Below, piece by piece: positions 12,294 through 24,349 of a stretch of DNA of 64,000 nucleotides. The stretch's first letter is position 1. Each line of letters starts with the position of its first letter. The stretch is from Paulownia fortunei (Eukaryota; Streptophyta; Magnoliopsida; Lamiales; Paulowniaceae). The stretch spans positions 12,648,001 to 12,712,000 of the forward strand of contig CM033113.1 of assembly GCA_019321725.1 (NCBI GenBank), written 5' to 3'. Below the pieces are notes generated by a model. It did not search any database, had not been told where the DNA came from, and saw nothing but the letters and a program-made list of their open reading frames with translations. A program made the position numbers and the translations under genes.

Positions 12294-15200
12294 TTAATGA
12301 AACCTCACAACAATGCAGGAGATATCATCCTTGCTTTTCCTTGACACTGCCTCATCAATCAGATGCTTTGCTGCTGAGTGAGAGTCCTTAATGTTTCTAA
12401 TGGAGTCCACAGCTTCCTGGTTGGACATGACCTACAAAAAAGGTTGGACAAGAATAACGGTATCTTCACTGAAGAAGAAATAAGAACACTAATGAAAAAG
12501 GATAACTACTTGGCTTCTTTCGTCAATTATTTTGCTACAGCTACTGATGGACGTATATGCAAACATTAAAATTATTACATAGAAAAAGGATGGTAAAATT
12601 TTAAAAAGTTTACCAAAGTTTCTGAGATAATCCCACCTTCCACAATCCATCGCTAGCTAAAATGACAAGCTCAACATCATCATCTATTATCTCAACTGCA
12701 ATATCCGGCTCTGAACTAAGATGTCTCTTCAAGCTCTTGTCACCAAATGCCCTGGCCACTGCCAGCTGACCATCAACTCGAGGGACGTCACCTGTGGCAA
12801 CAATTAACTCTCAGCTTTTAGTGAAAAAATTGGTCTAAAATGGAAAGTTAATAAGCATTCGAATTTGATTAGAATTGTCATCCAAAAAAGTTACCTTTGA
12901 GAAGGCAAACCGATTACAAATATATTATTCAGAAAAAAAAAAAAAAAAAAAAAAACGACACTCAAACTAAATAGTATTAGTGGCATGAGTTTCAAATTCA
13001 AGGAAAAAAAGATGAAAGTTCTTAGTACTTTCTGGAAGAAAGAAAACCTATCCACCCAGACTTAGTCCTCAAGGCTCCCATGAAAATCGCATGAAAATCG
13101 ACATAACAAAAAAAAGGAAAAAAAGAAAAATTGAATTAATTATGACACAAAATAGTAAATAAGACCCAATGAATGGCGTACGAGTTGCTAATAACTATGA
13201 CCAACCCAGAAACTCACCTCTGTATGCAGAACTTGATTCCTTCAAAATTTCATAAACAAAATCATTACCTGGAAGGTTTGATACAAATCCACCCTTGCTC
13301 TCAATCAACTTCTTTTCCTTGCTTGGCTCATGATCAACAGATAGTTGTTTAGCAACACCTTTCTTACAGATAACAGCCCGAGAGTCCCCAACATTTGCTA
13401 CTACAAGCGTCTCTCCATTGATCAATATTGCAGTAACCGCTGTTGAGCCGCCTTTTCCCAAGTGAAATGATTGCTCCAATATTTCCTTATCTGTTGTCTG
13501 ATAGGCATTCTTCAGCGCACTCTTGGTGTCGGTCCAAAAGTCATTCTGTTTAAGCAAAATTATACACCGGAAATTTAGAGAAATTAAGAAGTTCAAAAGA
13601 AAAGTTACAAATGAAAAAGGTGAAAAATTACAGGCAACATTATATAAACAAATGTTATTCTAAAATTGGTGTTGGTTGATTTTGTCAGACATTCCACATG
13701 TATTGACATTTCAAAGGAAATGTGAAACAAAAAAAGTACCATCACCTGCTTCAAAATATTTTCGAACAGGTGCTCTTGCAAGTACTTTGCGACATCATGG
13801 CCCATATGCCCATCAAAGATAGCAAATAGACCCAACTCATTATCGTCCAGTATCTTTAATTCAGAAACCAAACAATCTTCCATGGCATGATTTGCTTTTC
13901 CTTTCATCAGACGGGAGCCATGGGTAATGCGCTTTGAGAATCTGCTTTTGCCTTTTCTTGCTTCGGGTGTGACTGGAGTGGAAAAGCATGCTTTTTCCTA
14001 AATTTATAAAGAAATTAGAATTTGACTCAAAGAACTGGCAGTTGGTCCATGAACAACAATTGAAAATACACAGATGTCTAGCTTTAACATCAAGTCTTAG
14101 GCTTCAACTACGGGTCGGTAAATTCAACCACACAAGTATTGCACCAAGTGGAATAGAAAATTAGCTCGTCATTAAGAAGAAATTACCCTCATATGTGACT
14201 TGCAATGTAGTTGGCTAGAATTTTACTCCTAACTTGACCAATATGTGAGTCTTGTAAAACCGCGATTCTAAGATACAGACCCCTTTTGCTGCAACTATAA
14301 GAAATGCTAAGCTTGCTGTAAGTAAAAGGAAGAACAAGAACTGGGAAATTATTGCCTAGATATGAGTTTGCATGGCAGTTGCACAGAGTGTAAAAGCTTA
14401 AAAGGGCTATAGCCCATGTGTCGAGATAGCTTCAGCAAGACACCATCTTTTCACCTGAATGTCAAGGTGTTTCAACCAAATCATCGTGGAAACAACAGAC
14501 AACATAAAATTAACCAATTATATGTTAATAAGCACCATCAGTTGTTAGATTGCTGATGGGCTGTCCCTCTCTTTGACTTCTCCCACTGTCACGTGCCTAC
14601 AAATTTTATTTGGTGATATGAAAGATCCATTGCACCTCCAATGGAAAATTTCTAATTGCACTGTAGTTGAAAAATTGGTGGTTGTTGTTTGACTGCTTTT
14701 GCAGGCAATGTAATCATGATCCACCAAAGTTATAAGACTAGTCCTCAACTATCAGATTATATTCCCTCTTGGCAAGGGAAGTGATGAAAAAGACAGCAGC
14801 AGGACTCTCTAATAAATTGAGGAAAGTACTGAACATCTTTTCAGGGATGCCCTCAAAAAAATTCCAAATTTAGATTCATACTTCACCAAAAAGTATATAA
14901 AAGGACAAATTTTCAGATAATCCAAGAATATTGAAGCAGGCATTGCATAAATGTTAGCTAGAAGGAAAAAGTAGGAAAAAAACTGGATGTTATTACTGCA
15001 TTTTGGAGCCTTAACATCGTGGACTTTGCCATTACCAATCCTTATTAAAAATCACAAAACAAGAGGATCTTTGTAACTACAACTGGGAAAGGGAAAGACT
15101 CCTTTAGCAAGCAGGCTACCAACTAAAAGTGCACATTTTCTTTACCACTGAAGCTGAACAAAGCAATCTACACATCAGATTGACAGGTCAGTATAGGTCT

Positions 15201-15969
15201 TAGCCCTTTGCTACTGGAATCAGATGCCACTTCCATATCAGCAGGCATGAAAGCTTGCCTGGCTAATACTTGCATCATCTATATTCCATCAAAAAACATT
15301 TGCCCTCCTATTTTTGAGCCAAAAAGATGAGATGAATGTCTCAGCAAGCCAACTTTCCCAACAGCCTTTTAACTTTTATAATTCATTCACGCTTTGGCCA
15401 GAGCCAAAAATGGCCAAAATAAAGTCAGCCTTGCCACGATATGATAGAAGAATCACGAGGATCTCTTCAAAATTAGGACAGGAATAGCAGGCACAGATAA
15501 ATCAATTGCCCCATGAGTCCTTGCACAAACTACTCATCTTATTCCAATTTTCGTACAAAAATATTTGCCAATTAAGGATATGTAATAATTTATTGCTTTT
15601 TTCTTGTCCTTCTGCAGCAAATCACATCCAAACCATAGGTCGATTGTCTTTAATTCATATGATCTAACTACACCCACCCACCCCAAAGAAAAATACATTG
15701 GGAATATACAGTTTAAGGTTGACTCCACAATCAAGAACTTTAAAAGAACTACTGGGGGCTTATCCTGCACCCATACATGATACATATAAAGAATCATCCA
15801 ATAGAAATGAAATGAAAAACAAAATATATAAAAAAAAAAAAAAACAACTGACCTTCATCTTGTTAAGAATTTCTCTTCCTGTCATGACTGTCTTTTTCTC
15901 CAAAAATCTTTTATTCTTAACTCTGAACCCAGAGAAAGATGGGACTGTATTATTTGTATTTGTTAGCAA
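12294..15969 (-). CDS. Protein phosphatase 2C (PP2C clade of small plant phosphatases)
   Basis: Serine/threonine phosphatase, Mg/Mn-dependent, likely acting in the cytosol or nucleus in signalling. Five exons on the minus strand: 15969 (or 15885)-15853, 13997-13746, 13545-13269, 12791-12637 and 12431-12294, all with GT-AG borders and consistent phases. The product is 312 residues from the upstream ATG, or 284 from the second ATG (MTGREILNKMK). PP2C motifs appear in order: KGKANHAMED, FAIFDGHMGH, GGSTAVTAIL, ANVGDSRAV, SVDHEP, DVPRVDGQLAVARAFGDKSL, ILASDGLWKVMSNQEA and KSKDDISCIVV. The acidic metal ligands of MED, DGH, SDG and DDIS are present. Intron 1 is 1.85 kb. The frame is intact and I expect a functional gene. 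The start is ambiguous because both ATGs are in frame. Confidence 0.92.
13998..15852 (-). other. Long first intron of the PP2C gene
   Basis: A 1.85-kb intron with a GT donor at 15852-15851 and an AG acceptor at 13999-13998. I see no repeat family or coding exon in it. The ORFs at 14545-14748 and 15534-15797 lack family motifs. Confidence 0.7.
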
Positions 15970-16062
15970 CTAAAAGCAGAGATAGGAAGAGAATGGATTT
16001 TTCTATCTACAGATGAAATATAGTATTACTAGTGAAATATGTATGTAATAATATGGACGAGG

Positions 16063-16073
16063 ATTATATATAC
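16063..16073 (-). promoter_or_regulatory. Candidate TATA box of the PP2C gene
   Basis: On the minus strand GTATATATAAT lies about 95 bases upstream of the first in-frame ATG. That spacing allows a 5' UTR of some 60 bases. It is a plausible core promoter, but AT-rich surroundings make chance matches easy. Confidence 0.45.
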
Positions 16074-16200
16074 ATGTAATCTTGTATCTAAACACTGTTG
16101 ACTTGGAACCACATAATATGAAATGATGGCCAACTGACCGCTGAATTTTTTGCTTACTTACTTTCTGAAACCGCGTCTTCCCTTATTTATTTTTATTTTA

Positions 16201-16308
16201 CCGTCTTTTATTATTTCCTCCTACTTTTTTGCCCATCAGGGCCTAAAATAATGCGATTTGTCCTTTTTCGCCGTCTTTTATTAGTTATTTGTCCTTTTGC
16301 CCCTCAGG
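16201..16308. repeat. Imperfect direct repeat, 70-bp step
   Basis: Two units of about 40 bases both begin CCGTCTTTTATTA and end GCCC-TCAGG. They are spaced 70 bases apart, upstream of the PP2C promoter. Confidence 0.6.
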
Positions 16309-17869
16309 TCTCTATAGTGAGATCAAGTCACATTAATACAGCATAGGACTATAAATCTCATTATTTAATGTAATTTTCACGTTTTAAGTTTTCGTATTGG
16401 ATACATATATGAATTTTTCTGTCCTTTTTAGAAGAAATTGTTTTCTACATCAGGTCTTATCATATTAAAATATGAAGACAATGCAAACCAACAATCAAAT
16501 TCATATAATATTGATGTAATATTATTTTCACTATTTTATATTAAATTTTTGATGCAGTCAAACTATTCCTCCTAAATAATGATTTTGCTCCTACTTTTAC
16601 GTTACTTTGGATTCTTCGTAATTGTATTCTTCTTAAAAATAAATTCTCATGATAAGTATCAAAGTTGTAGAAAAACTCCAATTTAATAAAAGTAACTGTT
16701 AATTTTATTTTCATATTAAAAAAAATGATTAATTTCCTTATATTCGATCCAATTTCTTCTCATTCCCCATTATTTTGAAATAGACTATATTATTCTCTTA
16801 TTAACAACTTAATTATCACTTAATATACTAATTTAATTTTTTTTATTGAAATTATATACAGCCGGATGGAATGACCACCTTAAGTTGTGCAATTTAAAAC
16901 ATATTTTGCATCTCTTACCAATTGAGCCGTCCAAAATAATTGAGCACCGTCCAAAAATAAATATAGATATTCTAACTATTTTTATTTTTATTTTTATTTT
17001 AAAAATCAAATGTTAAAATAAAGGAGGAATGATGTATAATTCGAACTTCTAACCTTATTATAAATAAGATCAATTTAGATAACATCACTTTTAATAAATA
17101 TTAATTAAATATTCTCATTAATTAAGATTAAATTTTTCTTTGACGAAGAGTTTCTAGAAAGTAAATTTTATGTTTGGAACTCAATGTAAAATAACCATTC
17201 TTACACTTATAAGTTGTCTTGTGTATGATGGCATGCAATATTAATTTGTAAATCCATACAAGTAAAACCTAAACTAATTTTTTCTTCTTCTTTTTTTTTT
17301 TTTTTTTTTTTTGTTATTTATATTGCGCATGGATTGACTTTAATTTGAACCATAAACCCTGATGGGGAATGCAAAGGGAAAGGATGTTAATAAATTTATT
17401 AAAAATAGTTATCTAATTAGATAGGATAATTATATAGTTATTTTCATTAGTTAGAATTTCTTGATCTTGTTTCCTAGTTAAATTCTATTTCTTTTTTAGA
17501 TTACGATTCTTTATCCTATAAGCCGATAATTCGGCTATACTCTTACTATAATAGTCTTGATGAATTGATGAACTTAATTGAATCTTTATATTTTTCGTAG
17601 ATGGATTTGTTCTAATTTCTTTCAATTATTTTCCTTTGGTTACTAGCCTCTACCTCATTTACATACATAACATATATGGTTATAGTGTTGGATAATGTAA
17701 ATTAAATTTTATATTTATTGCATTTGAAAAGGTTGAATTAATTTTACCACTTTATACTAAAGGGTTGGTAATTGATTTTCTTATTGTACAAATAAAACCT
17801 TCAAAATTGCACAAAAATATCATTGAACCTTTCTATAAGGTTAAGTCACTTGACCACTCTATTATAGGC

Positions 17870-18350
17870 TGTATGCACGCGGTCCCCTCTGTATTTAAGT
17901 ATATTAATTAATTGATCCCAAACTATATTCAATACCAATTTTATTGAATAATTACAAATTAATTTTAACTTAAAACACAGCAAAGTAAGTGTTTTATACT
18001 AAATTGTATAAATACTACCATCAAACGTGTTGCCTGGGGTATTTGATATTATTTTTCATTAAATAAGGTTACGACCGCATGCCTCGTCAGGTAAAAATTT
18101 AAAAATTCTTCTATCCTTTTTCTTAATTGTTAAAAGAATATTCAAAAAGTAAACCCTTAATTGTATTTAAAAATTATTATTCAACCATAAAATTATTTTA
18201 AATATATACAGTTTATTTTAAAATACTTATTTTGCTATGTTTTTAATTTATAGGAAATTACGGTAAGTATATTAAATAAAAATAATACAGAGTAAAATTT
18301 TGAATTAATCAATTGATATATTTAATTATAGAGGGGTAAATTAAATTTAT
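17870..18350. repeat. MITE-like imperfect inverted repeat
   Basis: The left arm, about 17885-18010, pairs with the right arm, about 18345-18210. Examples are 'cccctctgtatttaagtatatt' type sequence against its imperfect complement near 18340, and 'cacagcaaagtaagtgtttta' against the complement of 'aaatacttattttgctatg'. There is no coding capacity. It looks like an old non-autonomous DNA transposon. Confidence 0.5.
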
Positions 18351-19827
18351 GGTATGGTAACATTCATGGGTGTTTTTGACACTCTATGTTGGTTCTTAGT
18401 GCAAGTGATTTAATTTTATTTTGAAACATATGAGTTCTTGAGAGTAAAAATAAGAGAAAAAATAGATAAAGAAAGTCAAAGTATGAAATGTGAACAACTA
18501 AAAAACTGCGAAGTTTGGTGTTGTTTCGGAGTATTTTAAAAGAAAAATATTTTGAAGCAACACATTGAAAAATGTGTGAAAAAATAAAAGAATATTTAAT
18601 TTTATTTTTAGAAAAAAATATTTTTTATTTTAGATGTATTTTTATGTAAGTTTTTTTGTTAGTGGTGTTACATTAATTTTTTTTTTATTATGTATCATTA
18701 TTATATTAAGATGAAAATTAAAAGATATATATTTACATTCATATAAGATTGAAAGATGTAAGTATATATTATCCATGATTAAAATATGTATAAAAATATT
18801 TATAAATATATAAAATAATTAAAAACTACATATAATTATGATTAGAGTGTTTTAAAATACTATGGTGAAGAGAAAATTACCTTTTCAACTTTAAATATTT
18901 AATTTTATATTTGAAAAACCCATTCCGGAAGAGTGAATGAGCCTTTACCGACATGCAATCAAAAAGTTTTTGGTTCTTTGTTGCACATAAATGTGCCTTT
19001 ACCGACACGCAACTTCATTGTTTTCAAAGTGAATGCTCGTACAGTCCTATTACCGCCTTAATTATTCTTTAAAATACAATTCCCTTCCTTTCAAAATAAT
19101 AATTTTTCTTTTTGCTATTGACTGGTCAAATTTATACAGTTTGCACATTATAATACAAAATATTTTTAACATTATTTAAATATATTAAATAACAAAACAA
19201 ATACCAATATATATAAAACTTTGCAAACGATAAAAGTATAACAAATCAATATGATAAATGATTTAAAAAATTAAAAAGTTTGACCTCATACTATAGCAGA
19301 GAAGCAATTATTTTGCAACAGAAGAAGTTTACAATGAAATTTATTTTACTTCATCAAAATTGTTTTGATAATATTTTATAAATTAATAATTACAGAGATT
19401 TGAAAATTCAAAATATAATAATTTTAAAAGAATCGATGATAGTTTTCTTTTTTATGAAAATACTAAGTAGTTTGACCTCATAATATATGGCAAGTGAAGC
19501 ATTTAGTTTAGGATAGAGGGAGTGTAGTAATAATTATTGGTTGTTTCCAAATTGAGGTTCTTAAATTGGGCTCCAAATTTCAATTGTTATGAAGCGTTGA
19601 ATTTGAGTTTCATAATAAATGTGATAAATTTTTTAATTTCATACACTCTGTCCTCAATTTATAGCTTTCATTTCTTTTCTTTTTTTCAGGCATTTCAAAA
19701 TAAAATTTTGTTTCTGAAATGCATTTTTTTCTCAAAATTATCTTCTTAATTAAAGTAATATTATGACACCAACAACTCTCAATGATTAGTTTTAATGACA
19801 ATAGTGTAAAAGAAAAAAAATTATAAA

Positions 19828-20066
19828 TTTTTGGGTGAATTACAAAAAACTAAATGTTTGGACAATTTACAAAAAAAATCATCTAAATTTGTTGATTATA
19901 CACTCTTGATATTTATTTTATTTTATGGGTATTTGTAAAATAAAAACAAACCTAAAAGGGATATGTGTAATACTTTAAGGGGTTATTTGTAATTTTGAAT
20001 GATAAATAAATTTTCTTGTAATTAGATTAAACTTTAAGGATAATTTTTTATAATTTACTCAAAAAA
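19828..20066. mobile_element. MITE with 25-30 bp terminal inverted repeats
   Basis: The left end TTTTTGGGTGAATTACAAAA and the complement of the right end, TTTTTTGAGTAAATTATAAA, match with a few mismatches. The element is about 240 bp, non-coding, and ends in G-G-G-T-N-A-A-T-T-A-type TIRs, as seen in many plant MITEs. I could not define a target-site duplication. Confidence 0.6.
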
Positions 20067-21279
20067 TTTTAATTATCATCTAAAATTCCATGATCAAATT
20101 AATCCCACAAATTTGCGGCTGATGGAATATTATTTTTATTTCACTTTGATGTCTGTTTTCATTTTTATTACTCAAACTTAATTGGTTAGACATAAACTTT
20201 TTTAGAAATTAATAATCACTTCATGTGACTAAGTTTTTAGATCTTATGAGCATAATAATAGGACAGTCACTCTCAAGAGGGAAAATTAGGAGATTAGAAT
20301 ATGACGTTGAGGTTCATACGCGGCCAAAAAGAGTGGTTATATTCAGAGTGGAAAAAGAAAAGTCGTTTGTGCCAACGAAACAATAATTACAAAAAGTCAT
20401 TATTATGGACTAATAATACTCGTTTTTTTGGCCAAAACGGAATGATGCACCATTTGAGGGCTACGATACATAAATTGCTACAACTAAGTTACTAACAAAG
20501 CACAAAGAAAAAGAAAAGAATTTTTTTTTTTTTTTGAAATTTTGTGTGTATAATTTTGACTTGTGGAGAACGATAAAAAAAGAAAAGGACAAAAAGTAAA
20601 AATAAATACCAATCAGCAATTAAATATTACCAATTTTTTTAATTTTCAACTTTATTTTATATCAAATTTTTTATTATGAATCGGCCCATCAATCTAGGCC
20701 GGTGCTACGAGAGCAATTGCTACTCATATTAGAATAAACAATTATTTAGATGTGAATGTGTTATTAAATTTAGTGGTACGCGATTGCAGTTTATTAAAGT
20801 GACAATCATAGTTTAAGGTCATTCGTAAATATACATAAATATACACACATGCTATAGTTTCCTAAATTTATTAAGCGTTTTTGGAATATATAATTTTGGA
20901 TCACAACCTACCTAAAATTGTGTTATGAAGACATTATTATCTCTACGATATTAGAGCCTATTTTCAAAATCCTTGAACACAAGACCTACACTGAAAGAAT
21001 TGTATAAAAAAGCTACACTGTAGAATTGCACGTTGATGGAATTAATATTTGTCTTGATTAAGATATTAGGAATTAGTTGCTTACTAATTTTTTAAAATTA
21101 CTGAAAACAAATAAAATTGCAAAAAAAAGTAAATGCGAAAAACATCAAATTTATATAGGTTCGCCCCAAATATGAAATACTCATTCCAATACAATCTCAT
21201 CCTCTTATCCTATTTATATAAGGATTTTTTCATGCAAAAAGACCTCAAAATGAGTCTAACCATGCCTCTGCCAAGCTTT

Positions 21280-21570
21280 CTACCTCTTGAAAGCATCAAA
21301 GACATCATATTTGTTCTTCAAAAAGTAAGTCATTCCCTTCCTGCTTAAGTCATCGATTAATGTCACATTGTAATTTGAGCATTCAAGAGAAGTACCAGTC
21401 GAAGGCTCCCACACATTCATATGAACCAATTCCAACTTTTTGGTTTTTGGTTCTCCACCTACTTTTGAAAGATTGACCCTTTTTTGTTTGCCAAATATAT
21501 AACCTTCATATTGGTTGTCATCAACTCTCTTCAAACCCAATGATTTTTCCTTGAAGTGAAGTGCCTTCAT
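21280..21570 (-). pseudogene. Copia integrase fragment (copy 2)
   Basis: The frame encodes the pre-integrase/integrase junction: EGYIFGKQKRVNLSK, LELVHMNVWEPS, YNVTLIDDLSRKGMTYFLKN and KYDVFDAFKR. The usual H-x-D-V-W-G-P is changed to H-M-N-V-W-E-P, so the first catalytic Asp is replaced by Asn. It is inactive. The LTR follows a few dozen bases beyond its C-terminal edge. Confidence 0.85.
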
Positions 21571-21824
21571 CCCCTTCTAACACATGTGTCCAAGTCTATA
21601 ATGTCACGCCTTAGAGTTAATAGTGGAATCAACAACAACTATGGTATCCTTACAACTGGAATTATTGTAGAGGATTCCGATCTTACTTTCTCGAGCAACA
21701 ACCATAGTTCTCTTTGTGACATTTCAACATCCACAATTGAAGGTCACAGTGTGTCCTTCATCATCAAGTTGGAAAATCGAAATTAAATTTCGCATCAAAC
21801 CTAGTGCCTTACCCTATGAATCTT

Positions 21825-22022
21825 CTATATAGATTCATTATATATTTTCAGATTGACATCACCAATACCAATGATATTCAAAGGTTCTCCATGAACGAGA
21901 TAAACCTTTCTATGATTTTTGGTAATATAGTTCTCCAAAACTTCACGATGAGCCATAGTATGAAAAAATGCTCTTGAATCTATCAACCAAAAATCATAAG
22001 AGTTATCAACACACAAGAGCAA
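21825..22022 (-). pseudogene. Copia aspartic protease fragment (copy 2)
   Basis: The frame contains DFWLIDSRAFFHTMAHRE followed by VYLVHGEPLNIIGIGDVNLK. This matches the Copia protease pattern W-I-x-D-S-G-A-S-x-H, but the catalytic D-S-G has become D-S-R. An upstream CCHC zinc knuckle with one internal stop lies near 22060-22130. Confidence 0.8.
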
Positions 22023-22279
22023 AGCATCTCGTTGCTCTTGTCACCATTCTTCTTTGGAATTTTACAGTTCTTCTTCGTGTGCCCAATTTGGCCACAATTT
22101 CAACATTCTAAGTTCTCTTGTTTCTAGATTTGGTTCTCCCTTTTTTTTGACTTTCCTCTATTTCCATTACTCTAGTTGGAATTCATCTAAGAGTTTCTAC
22201 TCCTATTCTCAATATTAAGAGCTAAATTCGATGTTGAGGTTTCTCCATAATTCTTCCAGTGAATTTCTATATCAATGAA

Positions 22280-22755
22280 TTTCAATTTTGCGTTCCCAAT
22301 TGAATTGGTAGTGACCGCTCTCATGGGTTCCTAAAGGCTAGAAGTATTAGGTACAAATCTCATCATCAAACTTATTCTCCATCAAGGCCAATTTATTCAC
22401 AAAAGTATTAAATTGATTTAGATGCTCAACACTGAACCACCTTAACGCATCTTCATATTAAATAATTTTTTCATGAGATATATACCTTATTATTGGTCGA
22501 GGGCTTCTCATACATATCTGATAAGACCGTAATCAATCCTTTCGTGGTCTTCTTCTTTGCAACGTTGTGGGCCACATTCATCTACAAGTTAAATGGATCA
22601 TCCCAACACCTGTCTGTCAAGGAAATTTCAATCATCAATCTTCATGCCTTCGAGTTTCATCCATTCCAAAGACAAGTGCAATTTCTTACTTTAGAGGTAG
22701 TCTTCTAGTTGCATGCTTCGAAACAAAAAATTTGAACCATCAGATTTGATGATAC
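22280..22755 (-). pseudogene. Copia gag fragment (copy 2)
   Basis: The start of gag can be read across stops: a K-S-D-G-S-N-F segment, MQLEDYL, LEGMKIDD and LDRQVLG. These are hallmarks of UBN2-type Copia gag. A nearby ctaatatcaaagcc sequence (complement of about 22803-22817) is the primer site next to the LTR. Confidence 0.65.
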
Positions 22756-23115
22756 CTGATGTTGATCCTTTATCGTCTGCTATCATTCACAAACTAAATA
22801 CTGGCTTTGATATTAGTTGTTAGGAATTTGCTGCATTCTAATACTCAAATTATCGAAAACGAATAAAATTATGAAAGAAAATAAATGCAAGTGACACTAA
22901 ATTATACATGTTCACCACAATTTGTGACAATGTTCTATTTGCCACTGCAGAAGATTTCAGTATGATAAAAGAAGATTACAATTACAAGAGAATCCTCATA
23001 TGACATCAGCCCTAAATTTGAATCTCTCTGAAAAACACTCAATTCCAATATAATCCCATTATCCTATCATATTTATGTGTTGCTTTGATTTTTAGTCTTG
23101 TGTTAGGTCCTACAT

Positions 23116-24349
23116 ATAGCTAGATGTTACAATAAACTATTATGATCATTTTTTAGAATATTTGCTCTGCTTTATGCTATTATTGCCGATCACTTTTCTT
23201 TGTGCTATTATTTTTTTGCATATAGGAGTGAGAGTCAATGTGCATTTCTTTCCCTAAAGTAGATTTAGGTGGGTTTCAGGGCCTCTATATTTTATGGCAT
23301 CGAGAGAACCTCATCTAACTCTGGGGTTCACAATAGTGTATTTGATGTCGAGTGTTGGATTGAGGGATTGATCGAAAGAACTCAGTTGATATCAAAATAA
23401 GAGATTTGTTGTCAACCTTAATAAGCATTTACAGTATAACTAGAGTGCAAAACGTAATACCAAATTCAAATATTATCTGCCTTCCATCTTGGGAGATAAA
23501 TGCTAACTAAACAGAAATAACAATAAACCTTCCTAATAACTTTAACATAATGCTAACTTGCTTGCCTGATGATTGTTCTCTTCCAAGAAGTAATGCATTT
23601 CTTCAAGTATTGCACAGAGCTGATATGATAATAATTAGTTTCTCAATTTCGTGAGGGCTTTGAAGGGGGCAGTCTACTGCTCATCCATTGATAAGTCTAC
23701 ATATGACTCATTCCTTGTTATCTTAGCCCTATTAGCTAAGACGAGCTTCTCGATTCTGTCTACCTTCAATTCTTCTATTCTTTCTATGCTCATTCCTTTT
23801 ATTTTTCTCTTCTTGCTTCCCGATATCCTATCCAGGAGTGCCCCTATTTCAAGGGTATTGAAATAGAAGACTTTTACTTTATCTTTACTCTAGGTTGACT
23901 TAATGCAATTGCGTGGGTGTGATAATTGTTGGATTAACAGAAGTCAACTAATCTTTAAGTAGCAAGTTAAGTGATGGGTTCCTGCTTATGACACGAACGA
24001 AATGTTAGAGGCGTGGTGGTTATCTGACAATAACTATTTGAAGATCATATCAACATAGAGTAGATAATATCAAAATAATATATGAAGGATGTAAAGTGAA
24101 AAATAAATTTCACACACCTCAAAATAAAAAGAGCATAGGCATTCGTAGTTGCTCAAGTAGGGGTTACGTTCCCATGTGGTAGGGTGAATGTCTTAAGTTC
24201 TTGGGTTTAAGGCTATTGGATTGAGCCTTTCTAGCTATTGTACTCAAATTACTATTGGGTATATCATATAACTCCACGCTTAGTGCCTGCTGGATGCTCT
24301 ATTTTCGCAACTTTTTTTTCCTCTACCTCTGACATGGAATGATCTAAAA
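23116..24349. other. Interval without a supported gene
   Basis: Moderately AT-rich. The ORF at 23651-23866 has no family match that I recognise. On the minus strand it adjoins the Gypsy-type relic and may be its more decayed downstream part. Confidence 0.5.

Larger units (their letters stand above)
16080..21059. other. AT-rich gene-free interval with MITE-like repeats
   Basis: About 5 kb with no gene that I can support. It holds an imperfect direct repeat with a 70-base step (16201-16240 and 16271-16308). It also holds an inverted repeat (17870-18350), a short duplicated motif 'gcctttaccgacaYgcaa' near 18932 and 18993, and a MITE-like element (19828-20066). The ORF at 20301-20495 has no recognisable family. 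Confidence 0.6.
21060..23115 (-). mobile_element. Internally deleted Copia retrotransposon (copy 2)
   Basis: Two related LTR-like segments face the same way: the right at about 22818-23115 and the left at about 21060-21260. Both start with a TTAGGAATT type end and share an 'AAAATTA-TGAAAAC-AATAAAATT' stretch and an 'AATTCCAATATAATCC' stretch. Between them, on the minus strand, are gag (22755-22280), a CCHC knuckle (about 22130-22060), protease (22022-21825) and integrase (about 21790-21280). The left LTR follows the integrase directly, so RT and RNase H are missing. Stops are present throughout. It is a non-autonomous remnant. Confidence 0.75.

Noticed and set aside
15534..15973. ORFs on both strands around PP2C exon 1
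   Set aside because: They overlap the first exon or run into its intron. Only the frame ending MTGREILNKMK is spliced into PP2C.
16858..17060. tRNA-like words (a 'GGCTCAATTGGTAAGAG' A-box look-alike and a 'GTTCGAATT' B-box look-alike) on the minus strand
   Set aside because: The B-like box lies 5' of the A-like box on that strand and no cloverleaf can be drawn. At most it is a SINE scrap.
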